Shown here one piece after another: positions 17,035 to 25,214 of a DNA stretch of 64,000 bases. Origin of the DNA: Jeotgalibaca arthritidis (GTDB lineage Bacteria; Bacillota; Bacilli; Lactobacillales; Aerococcaceae); contig NZ_CP049740.1 of assembly GCF_011100465.1 (NCBI RefSeq), positions 1,976,001 to 2,040,000 on the forward strand, written 5' to 3'. The position numbers were made by a program, and so were the translations under genes. Numbering within the stretch: position 1 is the first letter of the stretch; every line of letters starts with the position of its first letter. The notes under the pieces are model-generated. The model searched no databases. It was not told the origin of the DNA and was given only the letters and a program-made list of their open reading frames with translations.

Positions 17035-17070
17035 AGGGCATGATGGTCAAACATCATGCTCTATTTTTTT
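17035..17070 (+). terminator. Intrinsic terminator after the oxidoreductase pseudogene
   Basis: AGGGCATGATG / CATCATGCTCT stem around GTCAAA, followed by ATTTTTTT. Its T run abuts the CtsR operator of clpB. Confidence 0.85.
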
Positions 17071-17084
17071 GACCTTAGTTGACC
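17068..17084 (-). promoter_or_regulatory. CtsR operator upstream of clpB
   Basis: Read on the minus strand it is GGTCAAC-TAA-GGTCAAA, a direct heptad repeat with 3-nt spacing, matching the CtsR consensus RGTCAAANANRGTCAAA at all but one heptad base. It overlaps the clpB -35 box. CtsR is the class III heat-shock repressor of clp genes in Firmicutes. Confidence 0.82.
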
Positions 17085-17097
17085 ATAGGCGTATAAT
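17069..17097 (+). promoter_or_regulatory. Promoter of clpB
   Basis: TTGACC and a perfect TATAAT are separated by 17 nt. The -35 box lies inside the CtsR operator. Confidence 0.85.
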
Positions 17098-17127
17098 AAT
17101 CTTAGAATCATAAGAGAGGTGGTCACT

Positions 17128-19728
17128 ATGCAAGGAGATAAAATGACTCATGCCGTTCAAGAAGCGCTGGCAGAAGCACAGCAAGTGGCAATGACACGAA
17201 AGCACCAATTCATCGAAATTCCTCATCTATGGAAAGTACTGATTCAACCTAATGAGCTTGCGACTAATATTTATAGTGATTTAGGGTTAGCTATTGATCA
17301 GTTTGAAACGACAATCGATAAGGAATTGGATAAGATTTCTCAAGTATCAGGAGCAACTGTTCAATATGGGCAACAGTTTGGTCAAGGTTTATATCAATTG
17401 TTGACTGAGGCTAATCGTATCATGACAGATTTTCAGGATGAGTATTTATCAACGGATGTCTTGTTATTAGCACTGATGACTTTTTCAAATCACCCGTTAG
17501 TGGTGCATTTGAATCAGTATAATATTAATCAAGAGCGTCTAAAAGAAAAAATAGCGGAAATAAGGGGAGGCGATCGTGTGACATCACAAGACCAAGAAAA
17601 TAACTATCAAGCTTTGGAAAAATATGGGATTGACCTCGTTCAAGCAATGAAGAGTGGGAAGCATGATCCTGTTATTGGCCGAGATGAAGAGATTAGGGAT
17701 GTTATTCGGATCCTATCACGTAAAACCAAGAACAACCCAGTTTTGATTGGTGAACCAGGTGTTGGTAAAACAGCTATTGTGGAAGGGTTAGCGCAACGTA
17801 TCGTTCGAAAAGATGTACCGGATAACTTACGGGACAAAACGATTTTTTCACTCGATATGGGTGCGCTGATTGCGGGCGCAAAATATCGGGGCGAGTTTGA
17901 AGAACGCTTGAAAAGTGTGTTAAAAGAGGTCAAGAAGAGTGATGGTCGTATTATCTTATTTATTGATGAAATTCATACGATTATTGGTGCAGGTAAAACA
18001 GAAGGTAGCATGGATGCTGGAAATTTACTAAAACCAATGCTAGCTCGTGGCGAGCTACATTGTATTGGTGCGACAACCTTAGATGAATACCAACAAAACT
18101 TTGAAAAAGATAAGGCACTTGAGCGGAGATTCCAAAGAGTTATCGTCAATGAACCAACTGTTGAGGATACCATCACTATTTTAAGAGGATTGAAGGAACG
18201 GTTTGAAATCCACCACAGTGTAACCATTCACGACAATGCCTTAGTAGCCGCAGCAACTTTATCAAATCGCTATATCACAGAGCGCTTTTTGCCTGACAAG
18301 GCAATTGACTTGGTCGATGAGGCTTGTGCAACCATTAAAGTAGAAATGAACTCTATGCCAACCGAATTAGACCAAGTAACCAGACGCTTGATGCAGCTAG
18401 AAATTGAAGAGGCGGCTTTAAAACAAGAATCTGATGACCTGAGTTTGCAGCGTTTAGAGGTCATTCGAAATGACTTGGCCGATTACAGAGAAGAAGCGAA
18501 CCGTCTCAAGATGCAATGGGAGATTGAAAAGGAAGAGGCTGAAACCGTTCGCTCAAAACGTGAGGAACTGGAAACAGCTAGACGACAACTAGAGGATGCG
18601 GAAGCTGAGTATGATCTTGAAAAAGCAGCCGTATTAAGACACGGCACTATACCGCAACTTGAAAAAGAAGTAGCCAGTCTAGAAAAAAGCCATCAAGATG
18701 CTGCTAAAAAAGAGAGCAAGCTGGTACAAGAATCCGTTACCGAAAATGAAATCGCAGCTGTAGTCGAACGGTTAACAGCTATACCAGTGAAACGATTGGT
18801 TGAAGGAGAGAAAGAAAAGTTACTCTCTCTAGCTGATACCCTACATAAACGTGTGATTGGTCAAGATGAGGCTGTGGAGAGCGTCACTAATGCCGTTTTA
18901 CGTTCACGAGCTGGCTTACAATCGTCACAGAGACCGATTGGATCATTCTTATTCCTTGGACCAACAGGTGTTGGTAAAACAGAATTAGCCAAAGCATTAG
19001 CGGAAAATCTATTTGATTCAGAAGCCCATTTAGTGAGAATTGATATGAGTGAATATATGGAAAAATTCGCTGTTAGTCGTTTAGTTGGAGCACCTCCTGG
19101 CTATGTGGGTTATGAAGAAGGTGGCCAGCTAACAGAAGCAGTTCGAAGAAGTCCTTATACAATCGTTTTACTAGATGAAATTGAAAAAGCCCATCCTGAT
19201 GTCTTTAACATTCTTCTGCAAGTGATGGATGATGGTCGATTGACCGATTCGAAAGGGCGGACAGTTGATTTTAAAAATACTATTTTGATTATGACAAGTA
19301 ATTTAGGCTCGCCACTATTGTTAGATAATTTGGCAATGGATGGTAGTATTACGGATGAAGGACGAAAACAAGTATTTGATTTGTTAAAAGCGAGCTTTAA
19401 ACCAGAATTCCTAAACCGTATTGACGATACCATTTTGTTCTCGCCACTCACTCCAAATGATATTCATCTGATCGTGAATAAGATAATGGGCGACTTGCAA
19501 AATCGTCTGGCTGATAAACAAATCACCCTTCATGCGACAGAAGAACTCAGTCAATGGATTGCAGAAAATGCTTATGACCCTCATTATGGAGCACGTCCTT
19601 TAAGACGATTTATTACCAACCATATCGAAAATGAACTTGCTAAGGAGATTATAAAAGGGAACGTTAGTGAACATCAAACTGTTTCTTTAACCGTTGAAAA
19701 TGGGCAAGTCATTATTTCAAGTCAATAA
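17128..19728 (+). CDS. clpB: ATP-dependent chaperone ClpB
   Basis: Hexameric disaggregase that works with DnaK to rescue aggregated proteins after heat stress. The protein has a Clp N domain (about residues 1-145), first AAA+ module with [15 protein letters not shown], a long coiled-coil M domain (about 400-530) that distinguishes ClpB from ClpC and ClpA, and a second AAA+ module with [15 protein letters not shown] and [13 protein letters not shown]. An in-frame GTG 9 nt upstream overlaps the ribosome-binding site, so I start at the ATG giving [14 protein letters not shown] (866 residues). Control by CtsR is indicated by the operator over its -35 box. Confidence 0.96.
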   Translation: MQGDKMTHAVQEALAEAQQVAMTRKHQFIEIPHLWKVLIQPNELATNIYSDLGLAIDQFETTIDKELDKISQVSGATVQYGQQFGQGLYQLLTEANRIMTDFQDEYLSTDVLLLALMTFSNHPLVVHLNQYNINQERLKEKIAEIRGGDRVTSQDQENNYQALEKYGIDLVQAMKSGKHDPVIGRDEEIRDVIRILSRKTKNNPVLIGEPGVGKTAIVEGLAQRIVRKDVPDNLRDKTIFSLDMGALIAGAKYRGEFEERLKSVLKEVKKSDGRIILFIDEIHTIIGAGKTEGSMDAGNLLKPMLARGELHCIGATTLDEYQQNFEKDKALERRFQRVIVNEPTVEDTITILRGLKERFEIHHSVTIHDNALVAAATLSNRYITERFLPDKAIDLVDEACATIKVEMNSMPTELDQVTRRLMQLEIEEAALKQESDDLSLQRLEVIRNDLADYREEANRLKMQWEIEKEEAETVRSKREELETARRQLEDAEAEYDLEKAAVLRHGTIPQLEKEVASLEKSHQDAAKKESKLVQESVTENEIAAVVERLTAIPVKRLVEGEKEKLLSLADTLHKRVIGQDEAVESVTNAVLRSRAGLQSSQRPIGSFLFLGPTGVGKTELAKALAENLFDSEAHLVRIDMSEYMEKFAVSRLVGAPPGYVGYEEGGQLTEAVRRSPYTIVLLDEIEKAHPDVFNILLQVMDDGRLTDSKGRTVDFKNTILIMTSNLGSPLLLDNLAMDGSITDEGRKQVFDLLKASFKPEFLNRIDDTILFSPLTPNDIHLIVNKIMGDLQNRLADKQITLHATEELSQWIAENAYDPHYGARPLRRFITNHIENELAKEIIKGNVSEHQTVSLTVENGQVIISSQ

Positions 19729-19741
19729 AATAAATAAATTG

Positions 19742-19790
19742 AAGCGACAACAAAGTTATGAAATTTACTAGGTTGTCGCTTTATTTATTT
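19742..19790 (+). terminator. Intrinsic terminator after clpB
   Basis: AAGCGACAAC / GTTGTCGCTT arms with a 20-nt loop, followed by TTATTTATTTT. Confidence 0.75.
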
Positions 19791-19850
19791 TAAAATTTAA
19801 GATAAAATATAAAGTAGAACGAACGACAGAACATACAGGAGGTGAAAGAA

Positions 19851-20447
19851 ATGCTTTTTCTGGCTATTGGCTTCATTTGTTTAGTCATCATGCTCTTTAC
19901 CAACAAGTTTTATGTTTTTGGTGGTTTATCAATTATTAGTTTTTTTATTTACTTTATTTTGGTAGGAACCGGAACATGGGTAACCTTTTTACTCTTCTTA
20001 GCAGGTATATTCTTATTAATTTTAGAAATTTTTATTCCAGATTTTGGATTGATAGGGATTACTGGTGGGGTCTTGGTGGGCTTAGGTTATCTCTCCAATC
20101 AAAACGATTTATGGGGAAGTTTACTGGATTTAGGGTTAGCAATTGTGATAGCAGTTGTAACGGCTTATATTTTATTGAAGAAGGGTTATACCTTCTTGCC
20201 AGGCAAGAGTAGCTTAATATTAGGAACAGCTCTTGAAAAAAATAGAGGCTATTCAACCGCTAAAGATTATTCGCTATTTCTTGGTAAAACGGGAACAGCA
20301 TCAACCACGCTTCGTCCATCAGGAAAAGCTGACATTGATGGTCAAACGCTAGATGTGGTTAGCGATGGTGCGATTATTCGAGAAGGGTCGCGTGTTCAAG
20401 TCATTCATGTAGAAGGAATAAAAATTATTGTTAAGGAGCTGGTTTAA
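19851..20447 (+). CDS. NfeD-family membrane protein (short form)
   Basis: Short NfeD protein of 198 residues without the N-terminal ClpP-like protease domain. Three to four membrane segments cover about residues 1-120 ([60 protein letters not shown]). A C-terminal OB-like soluble domain follows with [29 protein letters not shown]. NfeD proteins are genomic and functional partners of flotillins and affect membrane-domain organisation. An in-frame GTG upstream is part of the AGGAGGTG ribosome-binding site, so the ATG was chosen. It lies 2 nt before floA. Confidence 0.92.
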   Translation: MLFLAIGFICLVIMLFTNKFYVFGGLSIISFFIYFILVGTGTWVTFLLFLAGIFLLILEIFIPDFGLIGITGGVLVGLGYLSNQNDLWGSLLDLGLAIVIAVVTAYILLKKGYTFLPGKSSLILGTALEKNRGYSTAKDYSLFLGKTGTASTTLRPSGKADIDGQTLDVVSDGAIIREGSRVQVIHVEGIKIIVKELV

Positions 20448-20449
20448 TT

Positions 20450-21442
20450 ATGCAAGAAGGTATTCAAGGCAGTATCATCGGTGTCGTTATTATAGCTGTC
20501 ATCGTCATATTGATATTATCGTTATTTTTCCGTTTTGTACCGGTTGGATTATGGATTACGGCTTATTTTTCAGGAGTAAAGCTGAAAATCTCAGATTTAA
20601 TTGGAATGCGTTTGAGACGTGTAGCTCCTAGTATAGTTGTTCAACCTTTGATTAAAGCAACTAAAGCAGGGTTGATTATTGATACAAGCGAGCTTGAGGC
20701 TCATTACTTGGCAGGTGGAGATATCAACTTAGTTATTGATGCCTTAATCGCTGCGCAACGTGCGAACATTGATTTGGAGTTTGAGCAAGCTGCAGCTATT
20801 GATTTAGCAGGGCGTAATGTGTTTGAAGCCGTACAAGTATCGGTAAACCCTAAAGTTATTGAAACACCTATTATTGCTGGTGTAGCGATGAATGGTATTG
20901 AAGTAAAGGCAAAAGCTAAAGTAACTGTACGTGCAAATATCGAGCGACTTGTTGGTGGTGCGGGTGAAGAAACGATTATTGCCCGTGTTGGTGAAGGGAT
21001 TGTTACAACTGTAGGGTCTGCTAAAGCGCACTCACAAGTTTTAGAAAATCCTGATTCAATTTCACAAACGATTTTACGTAAAGGGTTGGACTCCGGAACA
21101 GCTTTCGAAATCCTATCGATTGATATTGCGGATGTTGATGTCGGTCGTAACGTTGGTGCGAAATTACAAGCAGAACAAGCTGAAGCTGATAAGCGTGTGG
21201 CACAAGCTAAGGCGGAAGAAAAACGATCATTGGCAGTTGCTGAAGAGCAAGAAATGATTGCAGAAGTTCAAAGACAGCGTGCTAAAGTTGTTGAAGCAGA
21301 GGCGCAAGTACCGTTAGCGATGGCTGAAGCACTTCGTTCAGGTAATCTAGGTGTGATGGATTATTATAAAATGAAAAATATTACAGCAGATACCGATATG
21401 AGAAATTCACTGTCAGGAAATAAAGATAGAAGTGATTCGTAA
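20450..21442 (+). CDS. floA: Flotillin-like protein FloA
   Basis: Scaffold protein of functional membrane microdomains in Firmicutes (YqfA in Bacillus). One N-terminal hydrophobic segment ([20 protein letters not shown]) is followed by the membrane-associated PHB/SPFH region. The C-terminal part is rich in A, E and K ([29 protein letters not shown]), the oligomerising repeat region. At 330 residues it is full length. It is embedded in a tight nfeD-floA-unknown-isomerase operon, and the last base of its stop codon is the first base of the next ATG. Confidence 0.96.
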   Translation: MQEGIQGSIIGVVIIAVIVILILSLFFRFVPVGLWITAYFSGVKLKISDLIGMRLRRVAPSIVVQPLIKATKAGLIIDTSELEAHYLAGGDINLVIDALIAAQRANIDLEFEQAAAIDLAGRNVFEAVQVSVNPKVIETPIIAGVAMNGIEVKAKAKVTVRANIERLVGGAGEETIIARVGEGIVTTVGSAKAHSQVLENPDSISQTILRKGLDSGTAFEILSIDIADVDVGRNVGAKLQAEQAEADKRVAQAKAEEKRSLAVAEEQEMIAEVQRQRAKVVEAEAQVPLAMAEALRSGNLGVMDYYKMKNITADTDMRNSLSGNKDRSDS

Positions 21443-22230
21443 TGTTCCTATTATGGCAACTATTTAACTTAGCGATTATTATCGTCATGGTCGGTTTATG
21501 GGGGTTTTTCATCAAAAACCTACTTAATGAAGTTCGCAAAGGGAAAAAACGAGCAGAAGACAATCAATGGCGGCAAGCTTCTGTTAAAAAACAGACACAA
21601 CAGCCATCTAATAGACAAATGAGAAATCAACAATTGCAAAGGGCGAGAAACGTTCAGTCAACAAGAAATAGAAATGAGCAACAACAATCGTCAAGAAGAA
21701 ATACAACGCCTATTCGTTTGAAAGAATTGCTAAAATATAAACCTGCTGATCTTTACCGCTTATTAAAAGATCACTTGCCAGACCAATATAAGCAAGAAAT
21801 TCAAGCTATCTTTAATTCACCAAATTCAGAGGTTGAATTGATTAAGTTTATTAGAAGACCTGATGTTTGGCCAATGGTTCAAAAAACCTTATCAGAAATA
21901 GCTAGTGGTCGTCATGAAAAGTCATCTATGATGGCAGATTACAAGACAACAAATGAAGCGCCTATTCTTTCAGAAACAGAGGAAGATGAATTAGATTGGC
22001 AATCGTTGGATCAAGAGAGTGATGTGTTCCAAGAAGAGTACAATCAATACGCCAAAGAATTTGACATTATAGTGGATAAAATGTTACAAACTAGCGAAGG
22101 ACTAGCAGTGGAACCATCACTCAATAGGAAGACACATTCAAGTCATTCTAAAAAAGACCGACAACGTCAAAAAGAATGGCTAAGGGAAGCAGTCATCGCG
22201 CAAACGATTTTAGAACGACCAGATTTTTAA
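21442..22230 (+). CDS. Unrecognised single-pass membrane protein coupled to floA
   Basis: I do not recognise this 262-residue protein. It begins with one hydrophobic helix (LLWQLFNLAIIIVMVGLWGFFI) followed by basic residues, which predicts a cytoplasmic C-terminal part. Residues about 45-85 are rich in Q, N and R and probably disordered. A compact segment (about 88-150) reads RLKELLKYKPADLYRLLKDHLPDQYKQEIQ in pieces and ends with RRPDVWPMVQKTL. An acidic stretch (about 170-200) and a short basic C-terminus follow. The ATG overlaps the floA stop, implying translational coupling. In Bacillus this position holds the small YqfB, which this does not resemble. A role with flotillin membrane domains is inferred only from context. 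Confidence 0.75.
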   Translation: MFLLWQLFNLAIIIVMVGLWGFFIKNLLNEVRKGKKRAEDNQWRQASVKKQTQQPSNRQMRNQQLQRARNVQSTRNRNEQQQSSRRNTTPIRLKELLKYKPADLYRLLKDHLPDQYKQEIQAIFNSPNSEVELIKFIRRPDVWPMVQKTLSEIASGRHEKSSMMADYKTTNEAPILSETEEDELDWQSLDQESDVFQEEYNQYAKEFDIIVDKMLQTSEGLAVEPSLNRKTHSSHSKKDRQRQKEWLREAVIAQTILERPDF

Positions 22231-22247
22231 TGGGAAAGAGGAATAAC

Positions 22248-23003
22248 ATGTCACGTCTTTTAGGTGTCAATACGCTTGTTTTTAATGAAGAGTTAAGTGA
22301 AGGAACGGTTCAACAATTAACGTATATTAAGACGATTAAGGAGCTAGGCTTTTCTTTTGTTGAAATTCGACGAGAGTTTCTTCGGAATCTTACAGAAGAA
22401 TTGTTAGAGACAAAGACAGAAGCAGAACGTTTCCAGATGCCTTTGTATTATTCAGTCCCTTCCGTTTTATTTGAATCAAGAGAAATTAATCCTGCTTTAA
22501 CGACTTATTTTGAAGAAGCAAGAATGATGGGTGCTATCCAAGTGAAAGTCACACTGGGTGATTACCACGACTTACAAGAAAATCATGTAGAGAGCCTCGC
22601 ACATTTGTTCAAGCAGTATCCTGATATTCAATTAAGTATTGAAAATGATCAGTCTATTGAGGGTGGTTCGGCAAAAGCTTTGTCTGATTTTATCTTTGTA
22701 GCTCATTCCCATCAATTACCGATTTAATTGACCTTTGACACAGGAAATGTTCTATACATTCAAGAATTAGCCGAAGAAGCAGCTGTAGTTCTAAAGGACT
22801 ATGTCAACTATATTCATATTAAAAATGTGAAGCAGACACCAGACCATCAGTTTGAACTTGTTTTAATTGGGACAGGAGACATTGACATACAAGATGTATT
22901 GGCTGTTTTTCCAGAAAATATTCCAGCAGCAATTGAGTACCCATGTGGTAATAAAGAAACAGCAATTGATGTTTTAAAAGCTGAAAAAGTACAACTAATC
23001 TAG
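22248..23003 (+). pseudogene. Sugar phosphate isomerase/epimerase (AP endonuclease 2-like) interrupted by an in-frame TAA
   Basis: The frame begins with MSRLLGVNTLVFNEEL behind an AAAGAGG site and would give 251 residues, but codon 160 is TAA (22725-22727). The same frame continues with LTFDTGNVLYIQ, INYIHIKN-like and GTGDIDIQ segments to a proper stop. The TIM-barrel features (EIRREF, SIENDQS, TFDTGN, YIHIKN) are those of the xylose isomerase-like/IolE-type family. Catalytic metal-binding residues are therefore split between two pieces. It is the last gene of the floA operon. The sugar substrate is unknown. A sequencing error would restore a full gene. Confidence 0.82.
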
Positions 23004-23008
23004 TAAAA

Positions 23009-23060
23009 ACGAGAGTAAGTGAATCGTCTCTCAGACGGTGAGCTTACTCTCATTTTTATT
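23009..23060 (+). terminator. Intrinsic terminator after the isomerase pseudogene
   Basis: GAGAGTAAG / CTTACTCTC outer stem with an inner CGTCT-CTC-AGACG hairpin, then ATTTTTATTT. Confidence 0.8.
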
Positions 23061-23087
23061 TCAAGACGAAAGTAACTGTGATATACT
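23059..23087 (+). promoter_or_regulatory. Promoter for tgt
   Basis: TTTCAA and TATACT with 17-nt spacing, with TGA directly before the -10 box (extended -10). Confidence 0.55.
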
Positions 23088-23100
23088 GTGTAATGATTAG

Positions 23101-24267
<1,167 letters not shown>

Positions 24268-24336
24268 AATAACTGGTAAGTAAGCTCTTACTTTGGTAAA
24301 GTTTGATGTATAGATTAAATTAATGGAGGAATTAAC

Positions 24337-24675
24337 ATGCCACAAGGACTAACAATGATTTTATTTTACGGACTAATATTTGGAGCAATGTACTTCATTC
24401 TAATCCGTCCTCAAAAGAAACAACAAAAGAAAACACAAGACATGCTAAATGAAATTAAAGCTGGTGACAGTGTGATTACAATTGGCGGATTACATGGTGT
24501 TGTTGATGAAGTCGATACAACGAAACAAACTGTTACACTAGACTGTGAAGGTATTTTCTTAACATTTGAGAAACGAGCTATTTCACGCGTTGTCAAAGCA
24601 TCTACTGTTTCAACAGATGCAGGTACCATTGAGGCAGACGAAATCGTTCAAGAAACAGAAGAAACGAACGAATAG
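24337..24675 (+). CDS. yajC: Preprotein translocase subunit YajC
   Basis: Accessory subunit of the SecDF-YajC complex. The 112-residue protein has one N-terminal membrane helix (GLTMILFYGLIFGAMYFILI). The conserved RPQKKQQKKTQDMLNEIKAGDSVITIGGLHG follows, and the C-terminal part is acidic. Tgt and YajC are neighbours in many bacteria. The ribosome-binding site is TGGAGGA. Confidence 0.95.
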   Translation: MPQGLTMILFYGLIFGAMYFILIRPQKKQQKKTQDMLNEIKAGDSVITIGGLHGVVDEVDTTKQTVTLDCEGIFLTFEKRAISRVVKASTVSTDAGTIEADEIVQETEETNE

Positions 24676-24703
24676 TTCTTATTCAAAATGGAGTGAAGAG
24701 CGA

Positions 24704-24985
24704 ATGGCTGAAGAAAATACTGATTTCTATGAAGAATTGCGTCCATGGTTTGAATTAAAGGTATCGGAATTTTCTAAAGAAGGTTATTCGAACATTGAAA
24801 CAGATGATCTAATCTTATGTTTTAAGAGCTTTGTCTGGAAACATTCCATACCGTCCTATTATTATCAGCAAGTAGCCGATATTCTTAATGCATCTGTCAA
24901 TCAATACTTTGATTACAAATCGTTAGAAGCACAAGTTTATAATGTATCGTCACTTGAGGAAATAAATTTTGAAGAATTTTTTTAA
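24704..24985 (+). CDS. ComN-like post-transcriptional regulator
   Basis: A 93-residue acidic protein resembling the ComN/YrzD family, described in Bacillus as a post-transcriptional regulator of comE mRNA. Conserved-looking features are the N-terminal LRPWFELKVSEFSKEGYSNIETDDLI segment and SYYYQQVADILNASVNQYFDYKSLEAQ. The ATG used here follows a TGGAGTG site; an upstream in-frame ATG lies inside yajC and adds an unlikely Lys/Gln-rich extension. It is 28 nt after yajC and probably co-transcribed. The family assignment is moderately sure, the function only inferred. Confidence 0.7.
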   Translation: MAEENTDFYEELRPWFELKVSEFSKEGYSNIETDDLILCFKSFVWKHSIPSYYYQQVADILNASVNQYFDYKSLEAQVYNVSSLEEINFEEFF

Positions 24986-24992
24986 AAAGCTG

Positions 24993-25029
24993 AAAAGAGT
25001 CGCAAATTTCAAATTGCGACTCTTTTTTT
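24993..25029 (+). terminator. Intrinsic terminator after the tgt-yajC operon
   Basis: AAAAGAGTCGCAA / TTGCGACTCTTTT stem around ATTTCAAA, then T run. Confidence 0.9.
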
Positions 25030-25051
25030 ATCTGTATTGTTCATTTAATCA

Positions 25052-25065
25052 CAAAAGCGCTTTCA
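25052..25065 (-). promoter_or_regulatory. cre-like site upstream of adhE
   Basis: On the minus strand TGAAAGCGCTTTTG matches the CcpA-binding consensus at 12 of 14 positions and has the palindromic AAGCGCTT core. It lies about 80 nt before the -35 box of adhE, a distance compatible with activation or repression. Confidence 0.5.
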
Positions 25066-25120
25066 TTGCTATTAAATAGACAATGAAACAGTTTCGCTGT
25101 TATATAGGCGTTTGTTATAC

Positions 25121-25138
25121 TTGTGAATTATTTTACAA
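25121..25138 (+). promoter_or_regulatory. Rex operator upstream of adhE
   Basis: TTGTGAATTATTTTACAA fits the Rex consensus TTGTGAAWWWWTTCACAA at 17 of 18 positions. Rex represses NADH-oxidising fermentation genes when NADH/NAD+ is low, and adhE is a classic target. It ends 7 nt upstream of the -35 box. Confidence 0.82.
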
Positions 25139-25145
25139 AAGGGTA

Positions 25146-25174
25146 TTTACTTTTGAAAACACCTGTAATATAAT
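25146..25174 (+). promoter_or_regulatory. Promoter of adhE
   Basis: TTTACT and TATAAT are separated by 17 nt. A second, weaker Rex-like half-palindrome (TTGTGAA...AACAA, 25178-25195) covers the likely transcription start. Confidence 0.7.
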
Positions 25175-25214
25175 AACTTGTGAAAAGAAGAACAAAAAAA
25201 GGGGATGACTTTTT

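Noticed and set aside
25031-25145. Riboswitch or T-box upstream of adhE
   Set aside because: No specifier loop, conserved T-box sequence or terminator/antiterminator pair; operator sites upstream of the promoter explain the spacing.
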